A DNA stretch of 64,000 nt from Sorex araneus (GCF_027595985.1 NC_073313.1:113909552-113973551); one strand, 5' to 3'; positions 10,993 to 22,382 are shown, numbered from the stretch's first letter. A program made the numbers and translations. Notes: generated from the letters alone by a model not told the origin.

Positions 10993-11167
10993 GGGGCTGG
11001 AGCAATAGCACAGCGGGTAGGACATTTGCCTTGCATGCGGCCGACCCAGGTTCGATTCCCAGCATTCCATATGGTCCCCTGAGCACCAACAGGGGTAATT
11101 ACTGAGTGCAGAGCCAGGAGTAACCCCTGTGCATCGCCGGGTGTGACCCAAAAAGCAAAAAAAAATT
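10993..11167 (+). mobile_element. SINE type A
   Basis: Near full-length with head GGGGCTGGAGCAATAGC, B box GGTTCGATTCC, a GCATCGCCGGGTGTGACCC end and a short A tail. The TSD TTTACATGG lies at 10984-10992 and 11168-11176. Confidence 0.92.
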
Positions 11168-11257
11168 TTTACATGGTAGAAATATGAATAAATAAAACTT
11201 ATTTCTTTTAACTGATTTTCAATTTTCAATAAAAAACTACATCTGCATAGCATAGTT

Positions 11258-11408
11258 TATTTGGGCCACACCTGGCAGAGCTAGGACTTAGTCCTGGCTC
11301 TGCATTTTCTCCTGGCAGGGCTCAGAAGACAATATTGGGTGCATAGTATAGAACCCTGTCAGCTGTGTTTAAGGTAAGCACCATATCCACTGTAATATCT
11401 CTCTGGAA
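11258..11408 (-). mobile_element. Old A-like SINE
   Basis: GGGCCACACCTGGCAGAGCT through ATATCTCTCTGG reads as a diverged minus-strand SINE without TSD. Confidence 0.6.
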
Positions 11409-12235
11409 CTTGCAGAGCATAGCTTTTTTAAAAGTTTCACTCATGTCATTTTCTCATTTACTGAAAATGTAAACTGAATATAAAATTTAAATAGACAAAC
11501 AACATTTACTAAAGTGCAATTGCAAATATAATTTTTCATGTAAACTATTAGAATAAATTAATATTCAAACTATTGAAGAGATGCAATAAATTGGCCGCCT
11601 CCAGAGATGCCAGGAACTACACGACCTATGCTATATGTTTTTTAGGTTTTATGCCATTAGGTAAATCTAACATAGTTCCTGAAAACAAGGAGTATAAAAG
11701 AAGCATATAGTTTTACTTATTCACAAGATATAGCTGTAACAATGGATAAAATTTCTAGGTACTAAACAACTCGAAATAAAAGAGTCAAACTTGGAAAAAT
11801 GGAAAACTAACTAAATATTGCATCTTTCGTGAAATTCACAGTCACAGACTCTGTGAAATTATAAAATTTTGAGTATCATATGGCAAACAATGCTGACTGT
11901 GGCTAGCTATTTCCTATCATTTTAAATATTGGACATATATCTTGGGATAGGCTCTTTTGTTCTTAGAGAACTCTGCACATTTGCTGCATTTTAATGAGTC
12001 TACATTTATAATTTTAGTACTTTGTTGTTACAGTGTTTGACATTTAAATATTGAAGCTGAAAAAAAAGAAAAAATAAGGAAATGATCAGCAAATGTTAAA
12101 AGTCCTTAGATATGGTTCAAATTTTAGTAAGTGAAAAAGTGTACTAAAAATAAAGAAGTATCTCATAAAAAAAATAGCAACAGTTGAGAGATTTTTCATA
12201 GCGTTGCGCCTATCATTGGCCGTTAAAAATCCTTC
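11409..12235. other. Unique AT-rich sequence
   Basis: About 830 bp with no repeat or gene recognised. Only short poly(A)-type runs are present. Confidence 0.5.
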
Positions 12236-12360
12236 TGCAGATACCAGTGAGGTACAGCAGCAGGCAGAGCACTTGCCTTAAACATGACCAACCTGGGTTT
12301 GAACCCCATATGCTCCCTCAAGCCTCTCCAGGTATGGCCAAAAAACCAAAACAAAAAAAA
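12236..12360 (+). mobile_element. Old short tRNA-SINE
   Basis: Head-like GAGGTACAGCAGCAGGCAGA and B box GGGTTTGAACCCC, then a shortened body ending AGGTATGGCCAAAAAACC. It lacks the middle of type A. Either an older family or a deleted copy. Confidence 0.6.
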
Positions 12361-12375
12361 CTGTAAGAATAAACT

Positions 12376-12554
12376 TTTTTTTTTTTTTTTGCTTTTTGGG
12401 TCACACCCAGCGATGCTCAGGGGTTACTCCTGGCTTTGCACTCAGGAATTGCTCCTGGCAGTGCTTGGGGGACCATATGGGATGCCGGGGATCGAACCCG
12501 GGTTGGCCGCGTGCAAGGCAAACGCCCTACCCGCTGTGCTATCGCTCCGGCCCC
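12376..12554 (-). mobile_element. SINE type A
   Basis: Complete minus-strand copy: T-run, GCTTTTTGGGTCACACCCAG, B-box complement GGGATCGAACCCGGG, head ending CGCTCCGGCCCC. The 11-bp TSD AAGAATAAACT flanks it (12365-12375 and 12555-12565). Confidence 0.95.
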
Positions 12555-12565
12555 AAGAATAAACT

Positions 12566-12894
12566 TCTGCTGTATAAATAAAATTTTAGATGTAGATATA
12601 GTATAGTACTGACTACTCTTTCCAATAAAATCTAGTAGGCATTAGACTAATGTTTCATTCACTAGCATTCTTTTCTTTCCTTCCCACATCACAGAGATTT
12701 ATAGAACCTAGCATTGGATTAAGATGGATTTATCACTTCTCTCATATACATCACAAAAATACTCTACTGAAAGCTCTCCATTGCAAGCTGACTTTCCTGA
12801 GTCTGCTGAATTTCACGAACTTATCATGGTTTAGGCTGTAGACTGGAAAGAACATACATTTGAGAATACAAGTGCAATTTAAAATTATTCTATT
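12566..12894. other. Unique sequence
   Basis: No repeat recognised; the 63-codon frame 12650-12841 has no recognisable domain. Confidence 0.4.
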
Positions 12895-12988
12895 TTTTTG
12901 GTGGTGCTCTGAGGATCACATGCAGTTTACGGATCAAACCTGGCATGCTAGGTAAGTGCTTTGTCTGCTGTACTAGCTCTCCAGTCCA
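12895..12988 (-). mobile_element. Old SINE fragment hosting a young SINE
   Basis: GGATCACATGCAGTTTACGG through TAGCTCTCCAGTCC is a worn minus-strand SINE. A young type A copy has inserted at its head end. Confidence 0.6.
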
Positions 12989-12996
12989 AAATTATT

Positions 12997-13170
12997 TTTT
13001 TTTGCTTTTTGGGTCACACCCGGCGATGCACAGGGGTTACTCCTGGCTTTGCACTCAGGAATTACTCCTGGCAGTCCTCAGGGGACCATATGGGATGCTG
13101 GGATTCGAACCTGGGTTGGCCGCGTGCAAGGCAAATAAATGCCCTACCCGCTATGCGATCTCTCCAGCCC
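12997..13170 (-). mobile_element. SINE type A inserted in an older SINE
   Basis: Complete reverse copy with the TSD CAGTCCAAAATTATT on both sides (12982-12996 and from 13171). An extra AAATA insertion lies in the head (GGCAAATAAATGCCC). Its target is the edge of the older SINE at 12895-12988. Confidence 0.93.
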
Positions 13171-13403
13171 CAGTCCAAAATTATTCTTAATCATGGTTAT
13201 TTAGAAATAACTTTCTTCCCAAAACTACATGGCAAAAAAAGTTAAAGAAAATGTGTCCCATGATAATTGTCATTTAGGAGCATAAAGTAAATCTTGCAGC
13301 ATTAGTCTCCAAGTGCCTTTAAAATGAAGACAAACAAATTTGTTTTTGATAACCAAAATTCCAGTTAAATCTATTCATCTGCTTTTGAAAAAGACTTTAT
13401 TTT

Positions 13404-13552
13404 GGGAGCTGGAGTGATAGCACAGCAGGTAGGGCATTTGCCTTGCACGTGGCTGACCCGGGTTCGATTCCCAGCATCCCATATGGTCCCCTGAGCACCG
13501 CCAGGGGTGATTCCTGAGTGCAGAGCCAGGTGTGATTCAAAAAGCAAAAAAA
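13404..13552 (+). mobile_element. SINE type A with internal deletion
   Basis: Head GGAGCTGGAGTGATAGC and intact B box GGTTCGATTCC. About 20 bp are missing just before the 3' end (GAGCCAGG joined to TGTGATTC). TSD of about 15 bp, AAAAAGACTTTATTTT. Confidence 0.92.
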
Positions 13553-13568
13553 AAAAAGACTTTATTTT

Positions 13569-14214
13569 TAGAGCATTTTAAAGTTCAGAGCATAAATGAA
13601 CAGAAAGTAAAGAGCGATTCCCTTTTCCCCCCTGCCAATATTCATAGACAGTCTCCCACACAGGAGGATGTATCAGCATTCTGTACCATTTCTATAGTTC
13701 ATGAACTGACACATCTTTATCAACCCAAACCCAAAGTTATTTGGAATGAACTCTGAATGCTTCACATTCTGTGGGTCTTGGCAGTTGCATAATGGCGTGA
13801 ATCCACCATCAGACTATCAGTCAGAATAATCTCACTGCCCTAAAACTCTTCCTGACTTAGCCTATTTACACCTCCTTATCTATGTTTTAAAAAAGCCAAC
13901 CTGTTCTGTATCTCTGTATCTCTGTTCTGTATCTCTGTATCTCTGCCTAATCAAAATGTCCTCAACCTGGACTCAACATTTTGGAATAGGTAAGTCTTTC
14001 CCATAAGAGGGTGTCTTTTGCATTATAAGATGCAGAACAGCAGCCCAGGCCTCTTCACAATAGATGCCTTGAAGGACCTCAATTTTCAGTTGTGACAATC
14101 AATAATGGCTCTAGACATTGCCAAATTTCCTTGAGGATGGGGGAGGAGTGGGGGGAGTAAACAGGTGTCTGTGTGTGTGTGTCTGTTGTGTCTGTGTGAA
14201 TACTACCCATATTT
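13569..14214. other. Unique sequence with minor tandem repeat
   Basis: It contains a duplicated about 21-bp word around TTCTGTATCTCTGTATC at 13907-13947 and a GT-rich stretch at 14168-14192. No gene recognised. Confidence 0.55.
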
Positions 14215-14230
14215 AAAAACCTCTGGTCCC

Positions 14231-14398
14231 GGGGCTGGAGCGATAGCACAGCGGGTAGGGCGTTTGCCTTGCACGCAGCCGACCCAGGTTCGATTTCCAG
14301 CATCCCATATGGTCCCCTGAGCAGCGCCAGGAGTAATTTCTGAGTGCAGAGTCAGGAGTAACCCCTGTGCATCATTGGGTGTGACCCAAATAGCAAAA
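14231..14398 (+). mobile_element. SINE type A, left half of an inverted A/B pair
   Basis: Complete A copy (B box GGTTCGATTTCC) ending GACCCAAATAGCAAAACA. It is followed with no gap by a type B SINE in the opposite orientation, and one TSD (AAAAACC-N-CTGGTCC, 14215-14229 and 14635-14649) flanks the whole pair. Confidence 0.93.
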
Positions 14399-14634
14399 CA
14401 CTGTCACTGTCATCCCGTTGTTCATAGATTTGTTCGATCGGGCACCAGTAACGTTTCATTGAGAGACTTATTGTTACTGTTTTTGGCATATCCAATACGC
14501 CATGGGTAGCTTGCCAGGATCTGCTGTGTGAGCTCCATGCTCTCAGTAGCTTGCCGGGCTCTCCGAGAGGGGTGAAGGAATGGAACACAGGTCAGCCGCG
14601 TAAAAGGCGACCACCCAACCGCTGAGCTATCGCT
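14399..14634 (-). mobile_element. SINE type B (variant subfamily), right half of an inverted pair
   Basis: Tail repeats CACTGTCACTGTCATCCCG start directly at the A tail of the preceding SINE. Variant states shared with the copy at 26958 are CATTGAGAGACTTATTG, a TTCATACTCTCA-like body (here CTCCATGCTCTCAG), GTGAAAGG-type head and CCAACCGCTG. The simplest reading is insertion into the A-rich tail of the type A SINE. Confidence 0.9.
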
Positions 14635-14667
14635 AAAAACCACTGGTCCAATCAGAAGTATACTCTA

Positions 14668-14847
14668 TTTTGTGTGTGTGTGCTTTTTGGGTTACACTCA
14701 GCGATGCACAGGGGTCATTCCTGGCTCATGCACTCAGGAATTACTCCTGGCAGTGCTCGGGGGGACCATACGGGATGCTGGGATTCGAACCCGAGTCGGC
14801 CACATGAAAGGCAAACGCCCTACCCACTGTGCTATCACTCCAGACCC
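14668..14847 (-). mobile_element. SINE type A with GT-rich tail
   Basis: The reverse copy begins after TGTGTGTGTG, so its tail has drifted. The TSD AAGTATACTCT lies at 14657-14667 and 14848-14858. It carries the TCATGCACTCAGG insertion variant (CTGGCTCATGCACTC) also seen at 42488 and 61928. Confidence 0.92.
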
Positions 14848-14943
14848 AAGTATACTCTAATTTTGAAGGCAATGTTTTTATTATTCTATTACACTTTCTG
14901 CAGTTATTCAGGAAATAAGTCAATAAATACTTATTCTGCTTAC

Positions 14944-15086
14944 GATGGGGTTTTAGCCATACCCAGTGGTGCTCAAGGGTTACTCCTGGCTCTGTGCTCA
15001 GAAATCAGGAATCATTCCTGACTGGTCTGTGACCATATAAGGTGCCAAAGGAATGAATTTGCCCACCGTACAATCACAACAGCCCC
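14944..15086 (-). mobile_element. Old A-like SINE
   Basis: GGTTTTAGCCATACCCAGTG through ATCACAACAGCCCC is a diverged reverse SINE. Confidence 0.65.
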
Positions 15087-15368
15087 ACATTCCCTACCGT
15101 GGTTTTCATCTACATCTGCACTTCTCAACTTGGGCTGTGAACTCTGTCTCTCTCCCATCTAGAGAAGGCTGTTTCCGCTTTTTTCTCTCATATTTCCTGA
15201 ATAAAGATATCTGACTTTATTCGAATATTCACCATTCTTCTTCCCAAAATTCTTTTCTGGGAAGATTTAAAATAAACCATGGGATCTGGGTGAAGACAAG
15301 GACTGACTTTTGTTTTGCCTGCAAAGAGTAAAGAAAGGTTAAAAAAAGAGAGCAAAGAAAGGTTATTT

Positions 15369-15539
15369 TTTTTTGGTTTTTGGGTCACACCCGGCGATGC
15401 ACAGGGGTTACTCCTGGCTCTTCACTCAGGAATTACCCCTGGCGATGCTCAGGGGACCATATGGGATGCTGGGATTAGAACCCGGGTTGGCCGCGTGCAA
15501 GGCAAACGCCCTACCCGCTGTGCTATCGCTCCAGCCCCC
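15369..15539 (-). mobile_element. SINE type A
   Basis: Complete reverse copy with the perfect 15-bp TSD AAAGAAAGGTTATTT (15354-15368 and 15540-15554). Few differences from the youngest copies; the long open frames across it are SINE translations. Confidence 0.95.
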
Positions 15540-15554
15540 AAAGAAAGGTTATTT

Positions 15555-15844
15555 ACCTCACTCCAACCTAAAGCCACAGATCCCCATAAAACTGAGTGGT
15601 GGGACAAGTTCAACACCTTTAAGATTGAGACTAACTCATACTGCGCAGTGGGACGGGTGGAACACTGCACAGGTACTCACAGCAGAGTTTACCAGTTCTA
15701 ACCCCTCCAGGCACTTTCCTGGGTAACCGAGGTGGATTCAACAAAAAGGCAGAAGCAATCTACCCCTCACAAGGTTACTGCCGACCTCATTGTCAACTTC
15801 ATGTAAGTAACCTGCAACAGAAGCATCAAGGAAGAGCATGCACT
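15555..15844. other. Unique sequence
   Basis: No repeat or gene recognised; the open frames that extend into it start inside the neighbouring SINE. Confidence 0.4.
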
Positions 15845-15862
15845 ACTAAAATAAGTGTGTAG

Positions 15863-16036
15863 GGGCTGGAGCGATAGCACAGTGGGTAGGGCGTTTGCCT
15901 TGCACGCAGCCGACCTGGGTTCGAATCCCAGCATCCCATATAATCCCCTGAGCACCCCAGGAGTAATTCCTGAATGAAGAGCCAGGAGTAACCCCTGTGC
16001 ATTGCCAGGTGTGACCCAAAAAGTAAAAAAAAAAAA
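15863..16036 (+). mobile_element. SINE type A
   Basis: Complete copy with A tail and the perfect 18-bp TSD ACTAAAATAAGTGTGTAG (15845-15862, 16037-16054). Confidence 0.96.
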
Positions 16037-16054
16037 ACTAAAATAAGTGTGTAG

Positions 16055-16340
16055 TAGCTACATGTTTGCAGCATGATTAGTCAAATCAGTAGAGCCAAAT
16101 CCATGATCTTGTGACCACACACAGAAGAATAACTCCAGAGGAAAAGTACACTGCTATTTAAGATTATTTGATTGAGCTTGCTATGCTGGGGCCTGGTTCA
16201 GCAGTCACACACAAGATATGGGTTGTGCCCTTACAAGGAAATAGTTCTGAAGAATTAGCCTGGGAAGTTGGCTTCTATACAAATCTCCACTGCCCATCCA
16301 CCCCCCACCACTTTCACACGCTAGCAAAAATTTCTAGCTG
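16055..16340. other. Unique sequence
   Basis: No element recognised between a young SINE and the minus-strand LTR. Confidence 0.4.
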
Positions 16341-16345
16341 ATTTC

Positions 16346-16842
16346 TGTTACGCCTGTGACTCGTTTTCCCAAAGACCACCAAGGAGCCGACTCTGCTGCA
16401 AGCACATGAGGGTCTTTATTGCAAACTCGAGCTTGGTCTTCCAGGCAACACCAATGCAGTGGGTTGAGGCTGGGAGCCCTACGCCCTTGAGGAACAAGGT
16501 TTATATAGGGTTTGCAGCAGGAAGTGGGGAACTTAAACGGCATTATTACAGGATTGGTTTATCTTTACAATTGGAAGAGTGTGGCACTACATGATAGGTT
16601 ACTTTCAACCTTAGCCTGTTACTAGCTTATGCATGTAATCTAGGGGGGCCACATGTGCTGTGAGCTCCTAGCAAGGGGCTCCTGATTAGCTGTGGCCTGA
16701 GAGGTTCAGGTTTTAAGAACCTTGTGGTGTCTCTAGATATGAGCTTTTTGTTCCCTAAATGGGCTTCTGAAGTTCCAGTGAATTCAGGCCTATGCTGCCC
16801 TTTCACTAGTGAAGCCTGTTATGGTGTAGCTTTGGTTCCTCA
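16346..16842 (-). mobile_element. Solo LTR, minus strand, 497 bp
   Basis: Read on the minus strand, the element starts TGAGGAACCAAAGC and ends GGCGTAACA. A 5-bp TSD ATTTC flanks it (16341-16345 and 16843-16847). A TATA box (complement of TTATATAGGG, 16500-16509) precedes a poly(A) signal (complement of TTTATT, 16415-16420) by about 80 bp, the correct order for minus-strand transcription. No internal ERV sequence. The 5-bp TSD would suit a class III or spuma/MaLR-like or some class II elements; class not assigned. Confidence 0.7.
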
Positions 16843-16847
16843 ATTTC

Positions 16848-17265
16848 CATGAAAAATTTTGGTAAGTACCTCAGTTCTTCTTTTGTTTAGCCTCTGGAGA
16901 TAGAGACAGCACTGATGATAAGCTGGAATTATTTCTGTTTCTGATAAGTACCTGTGCTGTTCAGGTCATTAAATTGGAATGTAGTTGAATAAGTACAATT
17001 TCAGATTTGATTTGGAGATTAACTGTTTCGGCAATAAAGCATTTGTGTTCATGAAACAACTGACAAATGGTGTCAGGTCATGGAATATTTTAGAAAAAAT
17101 AACTCTATTTGCTTATGATCTCAATTTATGTATTTCCTCCATTTCTTTTGCATTCATTAAGGGGAATCAAATTCTATTGCAATCCTTTTAAAATCTTCTT
17201 CACTTTTGTTTATCTGATTTTTATGATGGACCAAAAATAAATAAATTAAGACTTACCTTTGTTTA
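16848..17265. other. Unique sequence
   Basis: AT-rich; a 68-codon frame (16985-17191) without recognisable domain. No support for a gene. Confidence 0.45.
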
Positions 17266-17267
17266 TG

Positions 17268-17523
17268 CATTGCCAGGAATCTAACCTAAGATTTCATGCC
17301 TGGAAGACAAGTGCTCTACTGCTACACAACCTTAACTGCCCAAAATAAGCTCTTTTTGGGGGGTTTGGGCCACATCAAGTAATGGTCAGGGATTATTTCT
17401 GACTCAAAACTCATGGATAACTACTGACAGTGCCCAGTGGACTGTATAGAAATCTGGGGATCTAAACCAGGTTGGCAATATGCAAGGCAAAGTGCTAAAC
17501 CTGCCATACTATCCCTCCAACCA
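17268..17523 (-). mobile_element. Two adjoining old SINE fragments
   Basis: 17268-17340 keeps only a head region (GACAAGTGCTCTACTGC). 17353-17523 is a fuller old copy (GGCCACATCAAGTAATGGTC through ACTATCCCTCCAACC). Both are worn and have no TSD. Confidence 0.6.
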
Positions 17524-17787
17524 CTCCCAGAAAAAACTCTTATAGACTGTTTGCAATATTTAATTTCATTGTTATATCCAAAACACTTCTTAGAAGATAC
17601 CTGGACGCTTATTCCTTAGATATTACACTGAATCATTATGTACAGTTGTAGTTCTCTTAATCGTCTTCTCATTCATAAGTACTTCATAAGCATTCTTGCA
17701 GCTCTAATTCTCTACAATCCATTGACCATTATCATTAATATAGACTTACCAAGGTACAAATTGGGAATTCAGTAAAAGGAAAAAAGG

Positions 17788-19485
17788 GTCCGGACGAATA
17801 GCTAAAGCAATTCTTGGGGGGGGAAATATGGGGGGGCATCACCTTCCCCAACTTCAAACTGTACTACAAAGTGGTAGTAATTAAAACAGCATGGTATTGG
17901 AACAATAACAGATCCACAGACCAGTGGAATAGGAACATCCTTACACACACCCTCAAATATATGATCATATGATCTTTGATAAGGAAGCAAGAAATGTGAA
18001 GTGAAGCAAGGAAAGCCTCTTTAACAAATGGTGCTGGCAAAACTGGACAACTACATGGAAAAAATGGGCTAAGACCTCTACCTAATACATGCACATAAGT
18101 CAGATAAAAGTGGATTAAAGACCTCAACATAAGACCAGAATCAATAATGTACATTGAATATAAGGTCGGCAAAACCCTCTATGACATTGAAGCTAAAGGT
18201 ATCTTCAAGGATGAAACACCATCGACCAAGCAAGTAGAAACAGAGATAAACAAAATGGGACTATCATAAACTAAGAAGCTTCTGCACCCCAAAAGAAACA
18301 GTGACCAGAATACAAAGACATTCTACAGAATGGGAAAAGATATTCACCCAATATTCCTCCAATAAGGGCTTAATATCAAGGATATAGAAGATACTGGTTG
18401 AACTCTACAAGAAGAAAACATCAAATCCCATCAGAAAATGGGGCCATGAAATGAACAGAAACTTTCTCAAAGAAGAAATGTGAATGGCCAAAAGGCACAT
18501 GAAAAAATGCTCTTCAACATTAATCATCAGAGAGATGCAGATCAAAACAAGCATGATATGTCATCTCACACCACAGAGACTGGCACACATCCAAAAGAAC
18601 AAAAGCAAGTAGTGTTGGCTGGGATATGAGGAGAAAAGAACTCTCCTTCACTGCTGGTGGTAATACTGACTGGTCCAGCCTTTTTGGAAAACAATATGGA
18701 AATTTCTCAAAAAACTAGAAATTGAGATTCCATTTGACTCAACAATACCACTTCTGGGAATATATCCCGGAGATGCAAAAAAGTACAGTGCAAATGACAT
18801 CTGCACTTGTATGTTCATTGCAGCACTATATACAATAGCCAGAATCTGAAAAAAAACACAGAGTGCCCAAGAACAGATGACTGGTTAAAGAAACTTTGGT
18901 ATATCTGCACAGTGGAATACTATACAGCTGTTAGAAAAGATGAAACCATGAAATTTGCAAGTAAGTGGATCAACATGGAGAGTATCATGCTAAGTGAAAT
19001 GAGTCAGAAAGAGGGACAGAAATAGAATTACTGCACTCATTATGGAGTATAAAATAACATACTAGGAGACTAATACCTAAGAATAGTAGAGATAAGGGCC
19101 AGGAGCATGGAAGTCAATCTCTCATGTGTTGGAGAAAAGGCAGCTGGGATGGGGAAGGGACCACTTAGTAAATGATGGTTGGAGGGATCGCTTGGGATAG
19201 TAGATGCATGCTGAAAGTAGACTATGGACCAAACATGATGGCTGCTTAGTACTTATATGGCAAACCATAATACCCAAAAGGAAAGAGAGAATAGGAGGGA
19301 ATGTGTCTTCCACAGAGGCAGGGGATGGGAAGGGGTGGGGGTGGTGGGACAGATACTGGGAACATTGGTAGTTGAGAATGGGCACTGTTGAAGGCATGGG
19401 TACTCGAACATTTTTTTGACTGAAACATAATCACTAAACTTTGTAAGTCTGTAACTGTATCTCATGGTTATTCATTAAAATTTGA
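17788..19485 (+). mobile_element. 5'-truncated L1, about 1.7 kb
   Basis: It is collinear with 36300-37990 of the intact L1: ATAGCTAAAGCAATTCTTGG, the region encoding the C-terminal third of ORF2 including the zinc-knuckle area (about 18610-18680), the conserved AGCACTATATACAATAGCC block, then the 3'UTR and ATTCATTAAAATTTG end. Stops and frameshifts (for example TGA at 18479-18481 before ATGGCC) destroy the frame. Dead copy. Confidence 0.92.
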
Positions 19486-19502
19486 AAAAATAGCATGTAG
19501 CA

Positions 19503-19744
19503 CTACACTGTTGTCCTGTTGTTCATTAATTTGCTCAAGCAGGCACCAGTAACGTCTCCATTGTGAGACTTGTTGTTACTGCTTTTGGCATATCAAATAT
19601 GCCACGGGGAGCTTGCCAGGCTCTGCTGTGCAGGCGGGATACTCTCAGTAGCTTGCTGGGCTCTCCGAGAGGGATGGAGGAATCGAACCCGGGTTGGCCA
19701 TGTGCAAAGCAAACACCCTACCCGTTATGCTATCACTCCAGTCC
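19503..19744 (-). mobile_element. SINE type B
   Basis: The RTE-like tail (TTGTTCATTAATTTGCTC, GGCACCAGTAACGTCTCC), B body and head (ATGCTATCACTCCAGTCC) are all present. It adjoins the L1 3' end, so it inserted at or near that poly(A) region. Confidence 0.93.
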
Positions 19745-19838
19745 AAAAAAAAAAGGTCTAGAAAAAGCATCCTGTAAATGGTTTTACTGTAATTTCATGG
19801 AATAACTTTGTAAGACTTTACATTCAAGTTTGTTATTA

Positions 19839-20025
19839 GGAGCCAGAGATAGTAGTAGAATGGGTAAGGCACTTAAGATAATACAGTGGATAAGGCACTT
19901 ACTTTGCACACAGCTAACAATGTTTTTTTCCCATGCACCTCATATGGTCGTCAGAGTTCCTACAGGACTTATCTCTGAGCACAGAATCAAGATCAATCCC
20001 TGAGAACATCTTGGTTTGCCCCCAA
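19839..20025 (+). mobile_element. Old A-like SINE with duplicated head
   Basis: The A-box region GGGTAAGGCACTTAAGATAA / GGATAAGGCACTTACTTTGC occurs twice in tandem before the body (CTCATATGGTCGTCAGAG). An internal duplication in an ancient copy. Confidence 0.6.
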
Positions 20026-20341
20026 TGCAACAACAAATATTCTTGTTAGCACACTAAATCAGAGTTCAAAGACTAAGAAAACTTGGGGTTTATTCAATGG
20101 ATGATCCAGTCCTGGAGTCAAGGTGCAAGAAAGCAATAGGACCTAACATTGTTGACAAGACCTGGTAGCAGATGGTCTATTGGGATTACAGTAGGATCCC
20201 AGATAAAAGACAATGCATGAAAAGAACAACATAGCACCAGGGCAACTGGAGTAGAATAAAAGTTCTTATATAATCAGGATCCTAGGAAACTCAGGGGTTC
20301 CCAGCTGGATACTGGGGAATTGTTCCCATTGGTATTCAGAA
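20026..20341. other. Unique sequence with part of an old SINE at its right end
   Basis: Mostly unrecognised. From about 20280 to 20352 there is a reverse SINE-like segment that resumes at 21000 after the L1 insertion. Confidence 0.45.
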
Positions 20342-20352
20342 AACTATGTGGT

Positions 20353-20989
20353 CCTGAGAATAAACAACCAGTTAAACATATAAACTATGTTATATCTACC
20401 CAGAGGAATATTATATGGCTGTTATAAAAGATAAAGTCATGAAATTTGCTTATAAATGGATGGACCTGGAGAGTATCATGCTAAGTGAAATAAGTCAGAA
20501 CGCAGAGACAGACATTCTATGTCTGCATTCCATGCCTGCACTCCTTTGTGGAATATAAAAATAACATAATATGAGACTAACACATAAGGACAGTAAAGAC
20601 ATGGGCCAGGAGGATCACTCCACAGTTTGGAAGCCTGCGTCATGTGCTGGGGGAGAAGACAATTGGGATGGAGAAGGGATCGCAAAGTCAATGATGGTTG
20701 GAGAGATCATTCGGGATGGGAGATGTGTGCTGACACTATTCAAAGAACCAAACATGATGGCCTCTCAGTATCTGTATTGCAAACCATGATGCTCAAAAAT
20801 AGAGAGTAAGAAAGACAATATATACCACAAAGGCAGGGCATGGGATTGGATGGGGGTGGCTGAAGGAATACTGGGGACATTGGTGGTAGAAACTGTTTAC
20901 CGGTGGAGGGATGAGTGTTCAATCATTGTGTGACTGAAACTGAATCATGAAAGCTATCTCATGGTGATTCGATAAAAAACAGAAAAAAA
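20353..20989 (+). mobile_element. 5'-truncated L1, 3' end
   Basis: The last part of ORF2 (ATGAAATTTGCTTATAAATG, GTGAAATAAGTCAGAACG), the 3'UTR and an end GTGATTCGATAAAAAAC. A TSD AACTATGTGGT lies on both sides (20342-20352 and 20990-21000). The insertion splits an old minus-strand SINE whose remainder continues to about 21070. Confidence 0.88.
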
Positions 20990-21070
20990 AACTATGTGGT
21001 GCCAAGTATGGAACTTTGGGCCCCACACATGCAGGATAAGTACGCAACCACTGAGTCACATTCCTGGCCT

Positions 21071-21749
21071 ATACTGCTTGTCAAAGGCATGGTTAGTCTT
21101 ACTGGATATAGGAAGCAAGATATTCCTAGCCTCAGTTACAGCAGAACTGATAAGAACAGGGATTAACAGACCATCTTGTAGACCTTGTTTTATGACTGCT
21201 TTTTGCCAGCGTTTAGTCAAAAACATTTTACAAGTGTTCTGCTAACCTTTCTCTGCTATGACTTTTGTTTCTATCAGAATTGAAAGCTGCTTCTTAAAGA
21301 ATTAAACCATAACAAGTCCTAACTGTTGTGCTATGTGATTTCAGTGTATATGTGGACTTTAGACATTAAACAAGGATTGGAAACTTTATTTAAAACGTCT
21401 AGATATTAAATACTTGAGACTTTGCAAGCCATATGGTATGTGTCATGATTATTGAACTCTGTCATTATGGTATTAAAACAGCCATAGAAATATATAAACA
21501 AATGGGTGTGGCTTTGTTCCCAAAATATTTATTTATGGAACATACATGGAATGTGAATTTAATAGATTATCTTGTACCATTGAAATAATCTTTTATATTT
21601 TCAACAACTAAAAATGTTAAATCATTATATGTTAAAGCCCTGAAAATTCCATAATATTGTAGAACAACAAGTCAATGGAAAAAAAACAATAGAACATGTA
21701 GCAGGTTATTACTTACTGAAAAAAATATTTAATGAGCAAAGAGCTATAA
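21071..21749. other. Unique AT-rich sequence
   Basis: No gene recognised. A stretch around 21545-21625 resembles 22505-22545 plus 22780-22810 (about 80% over about 68 bp), too weak to name. Confidence 0.4.
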
Positions 21750-22110
21750 CTCTGCCTAACAGACTTCTAACATGAAAATCAGGGCAATGTAACCTGCTCA
21801 TAGAATTGACCATGCTCTATTAGAAAAGTGTGTAAAAGAAATCCAAATTGTCAAGATAAACCAAAAACCATCACTGTAGATGATATAATAAAATCTATAG
21901 AAATTTCTAAAGATTCCAGTAAAAACCATTTTCAAATAATAAACAAATGCAGTCTATAAGAATAAAATGCATTTTATATGTAAATAATGCACTAGAAGAA
22001 AGAAAAACCTGGAAGTGATTCCTATTTAAAATTGCATCAAAAATAGTTTAATACATTTTAAGTAAATATACTCAAAAGAAACAAAAGACATATATGAAGC
22101 TCTAGAGATC
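21750..22110 (+). mobile_element. Old L1 ORF2 fragment (left part)
   Basis: TTCCTATTTAAAATTGCATC and following bases match the ORF2 segment seen at 39460-39510. More of the same old L1 may continue at about 22800-22908 (TTTCCCTGATGAAC... ATCATCAACAAAATC) beyond two SINEs. Confidence 0.5.
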
Positions 22111-22132
22111 ATTGAAAGAAACAGAATAAGAT

Positions 22133-22382
22133 CACTGTCACTGTTACTGTCATCCTGTTGCATATCAATTTGCTCGAGCGGGCACCAGTAATGTCTCCAT
22201 TGTGAGACCTGTTGCTACTGTTTTTGGCACATCTAATATGCCACGGGAAGCTTGCCAGGCGCTGCCGTGTGGGCAGGATACTCTCGGTAGCTTGCTCGGC
22301 TCTCTGAGAGGGGTGGAGGAATCGATCCCGAGTCGGCTGCGTGCAAGGCAAACGCCCTACCCACTGTGCTATCGCTCCAGTC
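22133..22382 (-). mobile_element. SINE type B with long target duplication
   Basis: Complete copy ending in CACTGTCACTGTTACTGTC repeats. At least 22 bp of the left flank (22110-22132) recur at 22399-22421 after a short TATATATAAAGAAA spacer, so the TSD is either unusually long and imperfect or was followed by a small expansion. Confidence 0.93.

Noticed and set aside
15315..15726. Overlapping open frames of 115-130 codons
   Set aside because: They translate a type A SINE (phrases such as GITPG, MLGIEPG and RPTRCAIAPAP recur at every copy). The same holds for frames at 12396, 22620, 38005, 39092, 42035, 42461 and 48942.
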